Source of the DNA: Archegozetes longisetosus
Taxonomy: Eukaryota; Arthropoda; Arachnida; Sarcoptiformes; Trhypochthoniidae
Reading direction: 5' to 3'
Assembly (NCBI GenBank): GCA_018873245.2
Contig: JAEMBT020000009.1
Span: 310,001-374,000, forward strand
DNA length: 64,000 bases
The notes under the pieces were generated by a model. The model was given only the letters and a program-made list of their open reading frames with translations. It did no database searches and was not told the origin of the DNA. Positions 1 to 13,635 of this stretch are shown here, piece by piece (within the stretch, counting starts at the first letter, position 1; each line of letters starts with the position of its first letter). The translations under genes were made by a program, and so were the position numbers.

Positions 1-2470
1 CGTAATATTCACTTAATACCCATTACAACACAATGATCTTTTACGCATAATAGAATATAAATCGCAAAATTCAACAAATATCCTGAATCGAGTTCACTTG
101 CATTGAACTCTGTGATTCTTTATAAACTTGTTGTATTGAAGTCGTAAAAATTAAGGGAATCGGAACATTGAAATGAACTAAATATGGCTCTGAAAATTAA
201 TAAAGTTCATACAGGATAGCAGTGAATAATATTTCGTTATTAGCCTGAGATCAATTTGCAGAACTCTCTTATTGATGTGTCACGCATTTGGTTCGTGTGT
301 TATTTTATTTGGAAAACTAGAGAAAAAATGATGACATTATCGTAATGAATGGCAATTGATAACTAAGATTAGGCTGCGATCAGTTTATATGACATTTCAT
401 TCGCCACCGCTTTTGTAATTCTCCAAAGCAAGAAAACAAGAGTATTATTATTCTCACATTTTTTCCTATTTTATGTCTTTTACGTGACATAAAGCGATAA
501 TACGAGACAAAAAATTGTGATTAATTAACTCTAATTTGAAGTATCTTTTTCGTCATAATCTAAATTCATTTTGATCACTCGATTCACTTGTTTTTATTGA
601 TTTTGCATTCAGTTCAGTCAAAATTTAGGAATATCTCCAACAGAATTGTTCCACTTTTATAGAAGCTAACAAAAAGTTCATAATGAAAAATGGCTTCTAA
701 TTTTTCAAAACTTTTTTTGTGTAAGATTAAGACTGAGTGTATCTGATTCGCGCGTAAATTGAAAACATTGATGTACTGCAGAGAAGCAACAAAAATAATA
801 AAACATTAGAAAACATTAGCATCAGATGAGTACAACTGAAGTAAAAGTATAATATAATGATTTAGAGAGAAAACACATAAATAAAACAAATTTAAAAGAG
901 AGAAAAGAGCAGAACATATGATTAGACAAAGACGATAAAAGTAGAGAAATTTAGTGAATCGACAATTTTTCAACTAATAATAGATGTTTAGTAACTAAAT
1001 ATTTAGTGTTAGCTCTGGTTCATGTATATTGACTGGAATGAGAGTCTATTTGTTTACTTCGATAAAAATAAGTGAAGTCCACGCGATTTTCTCATCACAA
1101 ATACAATTATTGCCTGCAACTAGTATTGAGTTAGTCCTCCGCCCAACTCATTATTTGCCAAATACAACAATAAATCTCTATTATTTTTACCCTTTAATAT
1201 TGTTAAACTTGATCTTGTTCACACGTTTTTTATTGTTAAGCTTCACATTTCTATCGTAATTAACGAAAAAAATCATTCAAAATTACAGTTCTTTCGCTAA
1301 ATCTTAGTCTTTATGTTGAGTAACGTTTATTGTACTCCAATATGAAATTTTGCTATGGTTAACGTTAAATGCGTTGATTATCTGTGAGCGTGCGTCACAT
1401 TTAATTATATATTTTAAATTGATGCCACTTTTTTCAAATGATTTAAGTAAATGAAGAGGGGCGTAACTGGTATTTATAGCAAATGGTGCCAGTAATTAAT
1501 GTGACAGCTTGTTGCAACTACTAATATGACATTTTTAAGAAATTGCACGTCTCTAGTTTGTTTTGTCGAGTTTTTAATTGTTGTGTTGCACTCGTTTTTT
1601 ATGTTCATATCATACCAAATCTAATTATTAGATAACAACTTAGACATATTTTGTGAGCTTTTCTGTTGCATTTCTAATTAAGTTTTCATTAGTTTTATTT
1701 GTCAAACTTGATAACAAGTTCAAAAGTATTCATTCTTAAGCTTTAAACTCCAATATGACTGTTGCGATGAACGGGTCTATTATTTTAAAGATACGAAACA
1801 TCAATAATTTTAAACTAATTAAATAAATTTTAATTTGTATGAACTTTGATTTTCTCTCTAGAATTTTTGGTGTCAAGGATTGCTTCCAAATAATTGATTA
1901 CTACAAACATAAGTCCTCACGACTCGAATCAAGTTACTCATAAACTTTTTTTGGTTATTCTGCCAAAAATTTCAGTTATTATTTGAGAAGTGAATTAAGA
2001 TTTTAGAACTAAACTTAATCCAAAGCGAATGTTTGACAGAGTATGAATTCTCGTGTTAACCACAACTGACATATTGTGAATTACTAGTAATTCAGTGAAA
2101 ATTTGTGGGTCTCCCAAACAAAGTGTTGAGAGACGAGTCATTCAACTGATTATATATCGATAGTGACAGTTAAATACCAGTGAGAATTAGCTGCCGTCAG
2201 CTACCACATCACTAACTATTCTCGATTCAAATAAATATAAGTTTTTAGACCAAAACTTCTGCCATAAGAAGTTTTCAAAAAAGTTTCTCTTCAAATAAGA
2301 CATAATAATAACTCGACGAAGAATCACACTTATAGCTAATTTTTGATAATTTGTTGCGACACAGAGACTCAGAGAACTGAAGCATAGAAAGTGAAGAAAA
2401 TCTTCGCGACTGGCGTTCGAGTCATATCTTTTTGAAGAAGAAAGTGAAGCATAAGATAAATCATATAAGA
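1..2470. other. Intergenic, upstream of the Kekkon-like gene
   Basis: No gene could be recognised on either strand. The short open frames here are AT-driven and lack a family resemblance, signal peptide or splice continuity. A TATATA run at 2151-2156 lies about 320 bp upstream of the first ATG of the LRR/Ig gene and could belong to its promoter, but this is weak. Confidence 0.5.
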
Positions 2471-4900
2471 ATGTCTCATATCTACCATTATTTATCTTGT
2501 CTGTCGTCATCGTTATCATTATCACAATTATTATTATTACCTATTCTTATAACAACATTATTAACAATACAAATACAGCCGACAGTTTCAACTAACACAT
2601 GTCCGTCAATGTGTTCCTGCATTTGGCGTAATGGCAAACAAACGGCTTTATGTGAAAAACAGAGCTTAATATCAATTCCGTCGGGCATTTCGTCGGCAAC
2701 ACAAGTGCTCAATTTAAATAAAAATAACTTTCAGATATTGCCGTCAAAAGTATTTCAAGAGAGGGGACTCATTAATTTGCAAAAAGTATTTTTGGCCGAA
2801 TGCAAGTTAGGAGTGATCGCAGACGACGCATTCACTCAATTAACTAATTTGATTGAACTCGATCTCAGCATCAATTTGTTAACACAAGTGCCCACTAAAT
2901 CACTTAAAGATTGCTTTAATTTAAGGCGACTTCAACTCAATCAGAATCCTATTCAAGTAATTAGAGCCGAAGCCTTTGCACCATTAACTCATCTGAAGTC
3001 ACTTGATTTGTCAGGTATCAATTTATTTGTATAATATATTAATCGTTAAAAATAACTTTTTACTCAGTATTTGTCACAAGTTAGAAACACAGATAGTCAT
3101 CAACTCATTAAGAATCTACCAAGCTCGTTTAAAAAAAATACAAGATTTCCTTTTTTAATCTACGCAAAAAATCAGAAATTTATGATTAAACCATAAACAA
3201 TTCATTGTTTTTTGACGAATCTGTTAAAACTTTATTGATTTTTAATGTTCTACAAACTTATCCAACGAATAGGTTCCCAAATCGATCTGATCGAACCGTC
3301 AGCTTTTCGTGGGTTAGAAAAGTTAGAGTTTTTAAAGCTGGACAACAATAGATTGACAACTCTATCGATAGCGGTTGTCTCTGATTTACCACCACTTTAT
3401 TCATTTGATTTACACCGAAATCCATTTACATGCGATTGTGATCTGAGGGCCTCAAGAGAATGGATGCTAAGGAATAACGTTCCGCAATCGATACCACCGA
3501 CGTGTCAATCGCCACAAAGAGTTTCCGGTCTTATGTGGAATTCATTAGATTTGGACGATTTTGCGTGCGCTCCCGACATTATAAGTACAGGCACTGAACT
3601 GACCAAATATGTTGGACAAAATGCTACACTTTCTTGCGTTGTCAAAGGATCGCCTGAACCAAAAATATTTTGGTAACAATTTTATCAAATATTTTTTCCC
3701 TCTATCTCGTGTTATCTCATGTCAAAAGATTTTTCTAATCAAACAAATATCGATTGTTTCGTTCAATAGGTATGTCGACGACGGCTTTTATAGAAACCTC
3801 TCCTCGCATTTGGTTCGTGGAGAAAAGTTCTTCTTAGTTGAAGAGAAAGCTGATGGAATAGTTAATTCAATGCTGACGATCACTAATTTGGAAGAAAGTG
3901 ATTCACAATCATTCATCTGTTCGGCAGAAAATCGAGCAGGAGTTTCGGTCAAAAATTTTACGATAACAGTACTTCCGTTACCTTTTGGAGTAGTAGCTGG
4001 CTGGACAAAGGTTGAGGTGGCTGGAGGCATAGTCGGATTACTGCTATCGTTGGTGTTTATCTTTGTTTTGGTCACAATATTCCTAATACGTTCGCGAAGA
4101 CACAGTAATCCTACAGATGACAAACATTCGCCCATTTCTGTACTCAAAAACCTTTCGCCTGGCGTTAAAGTCGAGAGTTCGGGAATGAAAGGTCATGTCA
4201 CAGTCATCGGAAAGGATGGCAACGAAAAGAAACCAGAAAATGGCAATCATAGTTCCGGTTATAATTCTGGAGGAATGACACCCGACTTGACTAAAACTGG
4301 TTTCGATATGAATGGATACCACAATAATATTTCTGGTAATTATTGGTTGTATTGTTGATTTAGTTTTTGAGTTGGATTAAAAATGTTTATATGCTATAAC
4401 TGTCTTCATTGTTTAATTGGTTTTAATTTGTTGTGTTTATAGGAAGCAACTATCACGAAAACCAATTTCCAAATCAAATTCTGCCAATTAGTTATCAAAA
4501 CCAAAGCCAAATTTCTACCGGTAATCAGAGTTTTAATCAATTAGCACCAGATATGAGTCAAAATTTCAGCTATAACTATGACAATTATCAAGAAGTCTAT
4601 GACGCTGACGGCTATTGTACAGGTCTTCCGCCATCAGTGGCCGCCACAGCATTTCCGCCGTCTTATCATAACTATCAAAATCAAACTTTTGAAGACGATA
4701 ATAGCCATCAAATGGCTTATGAACAACAGTCCTATCAACAACAATATCCACTTAATTATTTACCTCAAGAATCACTGCCACCACAAAATCAATGGAAGCG
4801 AAGTCCAGTCGTTGGTGCGCCAACTGTTGTCCGATATTCTCCTGATGAAGGATATGCCGAAGAGTCGGCGCCCTGTCACTTGGAGGGCACTGAAGTCTAG
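2471..4900 (+). CDS. Kekkon-like LRR and Ig domain transmembrane protein
   Basis: Four exons fit: 2471-3014, 3273-3672, 3770-4335 and 4443-4900, giving 655 aa with intron phases 1, 2 and 1. ATG 2471 is chosen because it directly precedes a hydrophobic signal peptide (residues 1 to about 40). Then come a cysteine LRR N-cap (C44, C48, C50), about five leucine-rich repeats, an LRR C-cap (NPFTCDCDL, about 235-285), one Ig domain (TLSCVV to FICSAENRAG, C365), a membrane helix at about 398-421 and a Gln/Asn/Tyr-rich cytoplasmic tail. The order LRR, Ig, membrane, tail is that of Kekkon proteins, which modulate EGFR or BMP signalling in insects. The protein ends GTEV, a class I PDZ-binding signature. 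The exact Kekkon paralogue cannot be named. Possible polyadenylation signals follow at 5500 and 5698. Confidence 0.9.
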
Positions 4901-7900
4901 TTAAATCAATTTAAAAGTTTAGAAAACTATTGCTATGTTTGGACTAATTTTTTATAAGTTTTATAAACTGTATATTGAGTGAACAGTATGTTTAGGACTG
5001 GGTATATATCAAATGTGAAATAGTGAACAGTTTTCTCTATTTTTATTGATTGCAACACAATATATTTGACTAAATTTTCAATTTGACAGTAACTGAGGAA
5101 CAGATAATTTTGATGTGAACACGTTTTATAAGGATTTGATTTTGAGCCGAGCTTAATATCGACTTCGAAAGACTAACTGAAAATAAGGCCAACATTTTAA
5201 TCTCGATTTACAGATTGCGTTACTTTTATAAAGTATTGAACGTTTGTGTCATTGTAAATAGTTAAATAATTCATAGATGTTTTATGTAATTAATCTCATG
5301 TTCAGTCCAATTTATTCCAACTATTTATCGATTTGAATGCTTTTCATTTTTAGTTATATATAATATATTACTTGTGTTACTATTCAATTAGTCTCAAGTC
5401 TACAATTCATTATTTAATATTTAATATATTCGATCAAATAATTCGTCATCTCATCGAAAAACATTTGATAATAACTATTTGTATATATGTTTCAAATCAA
5501 ATAAATTCAATAAAATCGTCAAAACGCCTTTTCTTACCTGTTATTCAACTTGATTTAGATCACAATTTCAGTTAAGAATTATTTGTGAGCTAAACAATTT
5601 GATGGCTTCAGGTTTAATCCAACTATCAATATCTGTATTACAAGTGATTAGTTTGTTAGATAACTTATTTGAACCCTATAGTATTTTTATGTTTTTCAAT
5701 AAAATGCTGATTTAATAAAATAAACTAATGACTCAGAACTTTGATATCATATCAAAGATATTTGATTGAGAAATAGGATATTTAGAAACAGTCGGTTCAC
5801 TAGTTTTTACAATAAAAAAGAACGTCATAAACTATAGCTTAACTTCAATAGTTAAGCTCTATCTTTACTTTTAGCTCTAGCAATTCGTCCCAACTTATTG
5901 CGACTCAAACTTTTTCAACTTGTCCATCAAATGAGACATTCCGTAAAAATATGTTGGATTGCTCCTCAATTGCACTCGTCATTTCACATGATCAACATTA
6001 AGGTCGACAAAGACTGATCTATCTCTAGAATATTATTTGTTAGAAATGATTACTGGTTGAAAAAAGACTCTATTAGGAAGCCTTCAAAAGTTTCATTTAC
6101 AAATTTCGATCATTTTTTTGAAAATGGCAAAAAAGTTGCAAATTATGCGAATCCACTTAAGTATAGACATAATGAACTATAGCACACGCTCACTCAAGCT
6201 TATGAAATATTGTTAATGATCTCAATCTGCGTGTCTGGCAAAAGAGTATCTTATTTTGACAATCGATCCAATTTCTGTTTTGAGTAAATTGAAGATTGGC
6301 GAATGAATGATAATTTTGAAGTTTTGAAGAATTGCATACATTAGTGCCTACGTATGGGTCAATAGGTAAAAGGATGTAAGCTATACATTCTAATGAAAAC
6401 TGATAGCAAATAAATGTTTAAATTGGTTACAAACATTTTCAAATACAACTAATAAATGGTTGAACTCTTAAAACGAGTTAAACTTTTTGATTATAGTGAC
6501 TTGAGAACAAATAATAGTTACATAATGATTCGTAATTGATTATGTATTTGAAGTTAACAATAAGTATATGTGAATAGGAAATCATATACTTAGTATGTTT
6601 TAGTGACAATTTGTCATTAAAATCAATACAAGTATTGAATAGATCGAGGATTGGGATTGTAAGAAGATAAATAACACACAATTCTAATAAGAAACGTATA
6701 TATAGCACAAGCATTACTTTTATTGAATCAGATTTTTTAAGATTGTTGTGAATGAATACATCTGTTTCTACATTTCTTTCATCTCATTGAAAAAGTTTTT
6801 CATTGAAATAAACATAAAAGAATTGCAAATCTACGAACAGTCAGTTCTCTTATATTATTTATTTGAGCACCAAATTTGTTTGAATGCTAACAAAAATTAT
6901 TGTTCGAATAAAAAGAATTATTTAAATGATTAATGAATAATAAATTTTCAGATCAATTTGTTCTTTCGAACTATTTTGTGGTGCTTTACATGTTCTCAAT
7001 AACAGGCAACAGAAATGATAGTCAATTTTCGATTCATTTATTCCGTAGTATATTAAATCAAACTTTTTCTCTTCCGCATTCAAATAATCTAATATATGAC
7101 TGATTTGTTGTTCAAAATTAAAAATTGCAAGAGAAAACTTGTTCAACATAAAGTCGAAGAATAGATTTGCTCTCGAACTGAGACTAGACTTGCTCTGATT
7201 TGAGAAAGAGTTTGTTGGTTCGCAGTGAGTACTCTGAAAAATACATATCCTTAATGAATGCTGTGTTGATCTAAGGCTGATAAAAAATTTAATAAAAGTG
7301 CCGGTATTAAAAAAAGAATTTCTCTAATGAACGTTGAGCAAATATAGATCATTGATTGATTATTTTTTAACTCTGCAACTCTTTTCTGTGGCAGTCACGT
7401 TGAGCAAAGCCGTAATCTGAAAAAGATTGTACCAAGCAAAAAATAATCTTTCCAATTAATCAAGAATACTGTTTTAAGTCAAATTTAAGTCATATTGAAC
7501 TGTGACAGGCAGAAAATGGTTCTAACGCTTCAATCACGTCATTAGCAATAATCAATTTTATATAAAACTACTCAACTCTAAATCGTAGTGTTGATGGAGT
7601 TTTTTCTCATAATAAATACAATTATTGACTGCTCGCTGTCGTAGTTTCACATAAAACTGATTATTACTTATGAAATTATTAAAATTTGATTGTCTTATTT
7701 CATGTTTGAATTGGTTAAGTAGTGAACTTGTGTAGTTTCAAATTAAAATGATTTTCAAATCAAATTTTAAGGTTCGTGTTTCAAATACACACATACAACA
7801 AATACAAGTTCTTAAAATGGCTATTTTTGCTGTAAAAATATTAATTTTATTCCACATGAATAAAAATGTGAAAACTAGTCTGAGCTCTTTTTTGATCATT

Positions 7901-10430
7901 AATAAAGTTGACTCCATTAACGTCAAAACATTTTCTTCATAACTGTATATAACTTATAAAATATGGAAATTTTGTCTCTTATTTCCCTTTTGAGGAAAGC
8001 ACTCACTTCTCACTCACTTTTTTCTCTCAAAAATGTCTGATTTGATGAAAAAATAAAGACTTATGAGTTCGGTCTATGATTTGATTTGAAAGATTTGACT
8101 TTTCACTACTTATTTCCTAAATAAATAGTACTTTCTTAGGAAATGTCAGGAAAGTTGTCTAAACTTTTCACTTGGTTTAACGTGTTTTCCTTAAGGCGGA
8201 CTCAACACTTCAAACTTTTTACTCATAAACTTAAGAGAAATGATTATGTTTGAAACGAACAACTTCAAATTAACTTCTCAACTAAATTCAAATAAGTCGA
8301 CGTTCACCAGTTCAAATTTTGATTAATCCAAAAGTCAAATTATTTACGTTTCTCACTTGGTTTATAGACGTGCTTAAATATTTGAGGAATACTAATTCAA
8401 ATTAGTAATTGTCTTAATTGGAGTGGGCCCATCATTCTAAGGCTCACTTTTCAAAGTTTGGTCATATTTGCAAGACACACAAATGCAAAAATCATGTTGA
8501 CTGAGCCATATTCCAGATTTATTGAGAACTACTTTTGTATTTAAAGTATTGACTAAAACAATAAAAAGATCGATTTGTTCAGCATTTGCAGTGCATGAGC
8601 CAAGTTTTAAGAAGTGTTCAAAATAGGAATAATAGACATAACAGATCGTAGTTCTCAAGCATCAGAATCAATTGTGTTTGAATAAGCTGTAAAAGGCAAA
8701 ACAAGTTAAGAATAAAGCCGATGTTTTCTAAAGTGAAAATCAATTTTTTATAATCATTTTATCGACAAAAGTTTTATGTTTCAAATAATGATGTCTTCGA
8801 CAATATTTGATTGTTTCGCAATAAAAAGAGTATATAACAAATCGATGTTTATTATAGAGTAAAGACATTAATCTTCATTTATGTCACATAATATCATAAA
8901 TTGTTTCTCTGAAGATCATTAATATCTAAAGAATTACTTCATATTTATTATAATTATGAGCCTTATGAATAATGGATCGTTGATTAAATCCTATAAAAAA
9001 GATAGTATTTTTCAAATGATATTTTTGCTAAATCAAATATAATTTTAGCATACTTTGCTTGATATTTGGACTATTTTGATAATCTTATAACTTACTGAAA
9101 TGTAGCGCATAAAGTTGTTTCCCATGCATTTAAGAACTAAATATAAGGACTGATTGTATCTTTAATGGTACAAGTTCTATATAGAAAAATTCGGCATACT
9201 TATATTTCTCATGTAGGACAAAACTTATTTAACAATAAATACTTTTTTAGAACCACGAGTTGCAATAGTTTTTCAATAATCATTTGCATTGTTTATTCAA
9301 ATTTAGTCTATTAAAAGATGACATGAATCAGATCTACTGAAAACGATTTGAAGCACACTTTGGAAAAATGAGTTAATAGTAATAATAATAATAAACGTTT
9401 GACATGAATCAGCTTGGATCATTCATTAATAACATTGTGCCAAAGTGTCTTTTTTGTGATCACTCCTAACAGATATGCTATTGTTGGTATAGCTATTTAC
9501 TCCCACCTCAGCAAGTTGTTCACCTATATTCTTTCAAAAGTTTTTCTTTCAAATTCTCTCTCATTTCATCTAATCTTGATTATAGTGATCTAACTCCTTT
9601 AGATCTCGTCCATTTCCTGATATTACATCAAATTATTGCAAATTGATTCGATCACATGAGGACGAAGGAGAAAGCAATTAAAAAACATTCAACTAATAAG
9701 AACCAACAAGAGTGGATACGACAAGTGAGCAATTGCTTAAGCGCTAAACACTAATTAGTTTTGGAAATCATAGCAAACTTTTATTACCTTTGAAAATTCA
9801 ATAATCATTTAACCTGAAGCGAAAATCTGAATTAATCTTTACAATTAATTTAGAGGTCAAAATTTAAAGCAAACTTTACCCTCGAATCCAAGCTAATATC
9901 AAGTCGAACTTTCCTTAAATGTGATGGAAAATGAATAGTTTGAGCGAGTCGTTAAGAGAAAATTTCTCATCTTAGGTAAGCTCTCATCTCAAAGCCAGTG
10001 ATTCAATGATAAATTATGTGGCACTGGCTCTTTTTAACTCAGCCTTGATGTCGTAGCTTTTTAACATGCCAGATTACTTATATTTTGCCTAATCTTAGCA
10101 AATTTGCATCATTTTCCTAAATATTATCAATATTTTCTGATTTTGTCAAATTCAATTGATATTTGCTCAATTTTCCCATTATATCTAGTTTTTGAAAAAG
10201 CGTAAGTTCGCATACTTTTAATCCCTATCCTCTGATTTCATACGTTCAACTCGAGACACCCCAACATCCTTTCAGCATAACGTTGTTTATGGGTGATTCC
10301 TATTTTAATCTTCACTTGTTGGCAAAATGAGAAAACTGAACACATTACATAATTTGTTGGGATTTTCGCTGATTCTTATTATTAATTATCCTTTATTTAA
10401 TCAGCCGATATTTGTTGGAAAAATACTAAT
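4901..10430. other. Long intergenic region without recognised genes
   Basis: About 5.5 kb of AT-rich sequence. The first part is probably the 3' UTR of the Kekkon-like gene (AATAAA at 5500-5505 and 5698-5703). Open frames of 60-80 codons occur on both strands but none has a recognisable domain, a convincing signal peptide, or a partner exon in a consistent phase. A short AAT microsatellite lies near 9379-9394. No transposon termini were recognised. Confidence 0.5.
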
Positions 10431-10621
10431 CAAAACCTGTTTCCGGATTGCGAACTCAGAGTTCTATAAGAATTAATGCTTATTTGACATTAAATTTTGA
10501 TTAAACGTTGCAATTAAATGATTTAAAACTAGCATTACTTTAAAAAAGTTTGAGATTCAGTTCTGAATTTTTGACCGAATCATCGGTTCCCTTACTATAG
10601 TTTAGTAACAGGCCGATCAAA
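10431..10621 (+). promoter_or_regulatory. Shared promoter/5' UTR block of the first glycine-rich gene
   Basis: This block resembles 13445-13635 in front of the second glycine-rich gene. Shared pieces, in order, are TTTCCGGA.TGC, then AATTAATGCTTATTTGACAT followed by an A/T-rich run, and ATCATCGGTTC shortly before the ATG. The order and spacing are kept although the sequence between is diverged. This suggests duplicated regulatory DNA and shared expression of the two genes. The transcription start is not identified. Confidence 0.5.
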
Positions 10622-12136
10622 ATGAAACATAGTTTGTGGATCCTTGTGTTTGTGGTGTCTTCGTTGGCATCATTGTCATCACAATTCGGTAATTAATCGA
10701 TAAGATTTAGGTTGAAAAGTAATTTTTCAATTTTCAGCACTAGAACCTAGAAGTGTGAATACGACACAATCACTATTTGCTCCCATAAAAAAACAAGAAG
10801 AACAGAAAAATTATACGGGTAAGCAATGTTCATACTTTTCAGATTGAGTGCCTCTTCTTTTAATCAATTTTAACAGTAGTTTAAATGAAAAAATACAAAT
10901 TTAATTTACCTAAACTGTCAAATTAGTACAAAATAGCATAGATTGGAAGGAAAACTTGATTTTTGAATAAATAAAAGTTAAGTGTAATTGTTTCTGTAAC
11001 TTCGAGCTTAACTTAGAAAAAAGAAATCAATTTTATATTTATTATTGTATTGTAATGATTGATTGAGTTAAAGTCGTAATAAGTATCATTTGCTAAAACC
11101 TTTGCGAGTACAATCAATTCAATCAGTTTAATCAAATGTTGCAGGTACTGCTACAAGTGATGGAAAGATAGACTCCAGATCCAAATATGGTGGTGGTGGA
11201 GGCTATGGAGGAGGATATGGCGGAGGCTATGGAACTCCACAAGTGGTCGAAATATCGTTATATCCTGGTGAAAGTTATGGAGGAGGAGGCTACGGTGGTG
11301 GTGGCGGCTATGGCGGCGGGGGCTATGGCGGCGGAGGCTATGGCGGCGGAGGCTATGGCGGTGGAGGCTATGGCGGCGGTGGCTATGGCGGCATGGGCGG
11401 CTACGGCGGCGGCGGCTATGGAGGCATGGGCGGCTACGGTGGTGGCAGCTACGGTGGTGGCAGCTACGGTGGTGGCGGCTACGGTGGTGGCGGCTACGGT
11501 GGTGGCGGCTACGGTGGTGGCGGCTATGGCGGTGGTGGCTATGGCGGCATGGGCGGCTACGGTGGTGGCGGCTACGGTGGAGGAAGCTATGGCAGCGGAG
11601 GCTACGGTGGCGGATCCGGAGGCTATGGCGGTGGAGGCTATGGAGATGGAGGCTATGGCGGCGGTGGCGGATATGGTGGTATGGGTGGCTACGGTGGCGG
11701 AGGTTATGGCGGTGGAGGCTATGGTGGCGGATCCGGAGGCTATGGCAGTGGAAGCTATGGTGGCGGATCCGGAGGCTATGGCGGTGGAGGCTATGGTGGC
11801 GGATCCGGAGGTTATGGCGGTGGAAGCTATGGTGGCGGATCCGGAGGCTATGGCGGTGGAAGCTATGGTGGCGGATCCGGAGGTTATGGCGGTGGAAGCT
11901 ATGGGGGCGGATCCGGAGGCTATGGCGGTGGAAGCTATGGTGGCGGATCTGGAGGTTATGGCGGTGGATCCGGAGGCTATGGCGGTGGAAGCTATGGTGG
12001 CGGATCTGGAGGTTATGGCGGTGGATCCGGAGGCTATGGCGGTGGAAGCTATGGTGGAGGATCCGGAGGCTATAGTGGAAGTTCCGGAGGCTATAGTGGA
12101 AGTTCCGGAGGTTATAGCGGTGGCGGAGGCTATTAA
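10622..12136 (+). CDS. Secreted glycine-rich (GGY-repeat) structural protein
   Basis: Three exons, 10622-10688, 10738-10818 and 11145-12136, all joined in phase 1, encode 379 aa. Residues 1 to about 21 form a signal peptide. A short polar linker follows, then about 300 residues made almost only of Gly, Tyr and Ser in GGYGGG, GGSYGGG and GGSGGYGG units. Such proteins occur in arthropod cuticle, silk or cement and in some antimicrobial peptides; the sequence alone does not decide the role. The 67-bp first exon, the phase-1 introns and the upstream block match the next gene downstream, so the two are tandem paralogues. This one lacks the C-terminal SOD-like domain. AATAAA lies at 12183-12188. 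All frames over the repeat are open on both strands because of the repetition; the chosen frame is the one continuous with the signal exon. Confidence 0.85.
11271..12130 (+). repeat. Internal tandem repeat coding for GGY/GGS units
   Basis: The first half repeats short GGCTATGGCGGCGGA-like units. From about 11725 a longer unit of roughly 39 bp takes over (GGATCCGGAGG, TATGGCGGTGGA, AGCTATGGTGGC) and recurs at least seven times with very few changes, including at third codon positions. That indicates recent expansion or homogenisation. Confidence 0.85.
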
Positions 12137-13444
12137 AGCTGATGTTGCCATTTTCAATACTGCTTTATATGTTATGAGTTTTAATAAATCACTTTTAATG
12201 ATCAAAAGTTTGACTCTTTTCGGATAAAATTTTTGAAAATCTGGCATAAGTTCGGAATATAATATTTATATAAAGCTATTCGAAGATGTAATATATTTTG
12301 GATGAATCATAAATCAAAATTTTTTCAAAAATTGAGCCAAAACTCACAAAAATGTTAGAATATTATTAGATTTTACTTTTGTCTGCAAAAAAGTTTGCTG
12401 CCTAAATTTAAAATTAATGTCAAATTAATACTTTTGCACTTAAAAAGGCCATTAAAAGATAGCTCTTCTCAATAATAACGCAGAACATGTTTTTCGAATA
12501 GGAGACAATCGAATCGGATATAAATTGAACAATTCCAAATTTTAATACAAATATTATTTCCGATACAGTTAATTTAAATATATAAATTCTTACAAATTTA
12601 AATTGTTTTATAATTAATCATTTGAATGAAGTAAAGAACTCCTGAAAAGTTTGGTATCTAATACTGTTGTACTGAACGAAATTTGAATCATAGTTAGGAA
12701 TTACTTCAAGTTATTTGCATTTAACATCATATTAGAACATAAGTTATCATTAATTCTCTGAAATATTGTTCACTGTTCAGATGGAACAATCAGTTCATTT
12801 TCAAATCAAAGTGATTGAAAATGTTCAAGAGGTGTTTTGTCACAAAATGGTTGTCATATTCTTAAAATGTTTCTTTTAATTTTCTTTATTTGAGAGTATC
12901 AAAAGTTTAAGTATCAAGTCTTATTGTAATTTCATATTTGCAAAGATGTACCGGTATTTTCATGATCTGTTAATAAATCAAAATTATACGTAACTCATAA
13001 ATGCTTAACATTTAATAAATTTTCTCATCATCTCTATGCATATGTTTGAGGTGGTCAACGATTCCAAATATGAGCGAACTCCACAAACACTATAATTAGA
13101 TTGACCTTAACAGTCAAACAAAAAAAATAGTTTAGATAAGAGAAAAGTTTTTTTCATTATAATTGTTTTACTTAAATTTTTATCCAAAAGCTGCGTTCCT
13201 AATTAATATCTATTTAAATTTCGGAAGTAAAAAACTGTATGGTTTGTCACTCGAATAACTATAACATGTGAAGCTTTTAAATTGTAAATATTAACTCGGA
13301 CAAAACATTTAATGACACAAACTACAGACTACATTGAAATAAGCACCACAAATAGTAACAGATACAGATTATTATCAATGCAATTGATTATTTAGAATTT
13401 ATAAGTATTGAGACATTGAATCAATTGACAAAACTTATCAAAGT
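12137..13444. other. Spacer between the tandem glycine-rich genes
   Basis: Contains the 3' UTR of the upstream gene, with AATAAA at 12183-12188. Nothing else recognised. Confidence 0.5.
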
Positions 13445-13635
13445 TTGGTTTCCGGAATGCAATCTTACTTCATGTTTGAAGCAATTAATGCTTATTTGAC
13501 ATTTAATTTTTGCTTAAATTTCATAATTGAATGACTGAATGTTTGCATTGCTCTCAATGAGAACTAACTTAGGTATTGGATCGTTTGCCACATCATCGGT
13601 TCGCTCACATCGGTTTACGTGAGCCATCGGACAAA
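13445..13635 (+). promoter_or_regulatory. Shared promoter/5' UTR block of the second glycine-rich gene
   Basis: Counterpart of the 10431-10621 block: TTTCCGGAATGC near 13450, AATTAATGCTTATTTGACAT at about 13483-13502, and CATCATCGGTTC near 13591. Same order and similar distance to the start codon as in the paralogue. Confidence 0.5.

Noticed and set aside
1029-1259. 76-codon frame in the first intergenic region.
   Set aside because: Low-complexity hydrophobic translation of AT-rich DNA, with no partner exon or family match.
2187-2525. 112-codon minus-strand frame at the start of the Kekkon-like gene.
   Set aside because: Overlaps the signal-peptide exon antisense; no recognisable domain.
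11187-12247. Long open frames in other registers and on the minus strand over the first glycine-rich gene (Ala/Met-rich and Ser/Thr-rich readings).
   Set aside because: They are by-products of the GGC/GGT/TAT repeat. Only the GGY frame continues from the signal-peptide exons with matching phase.
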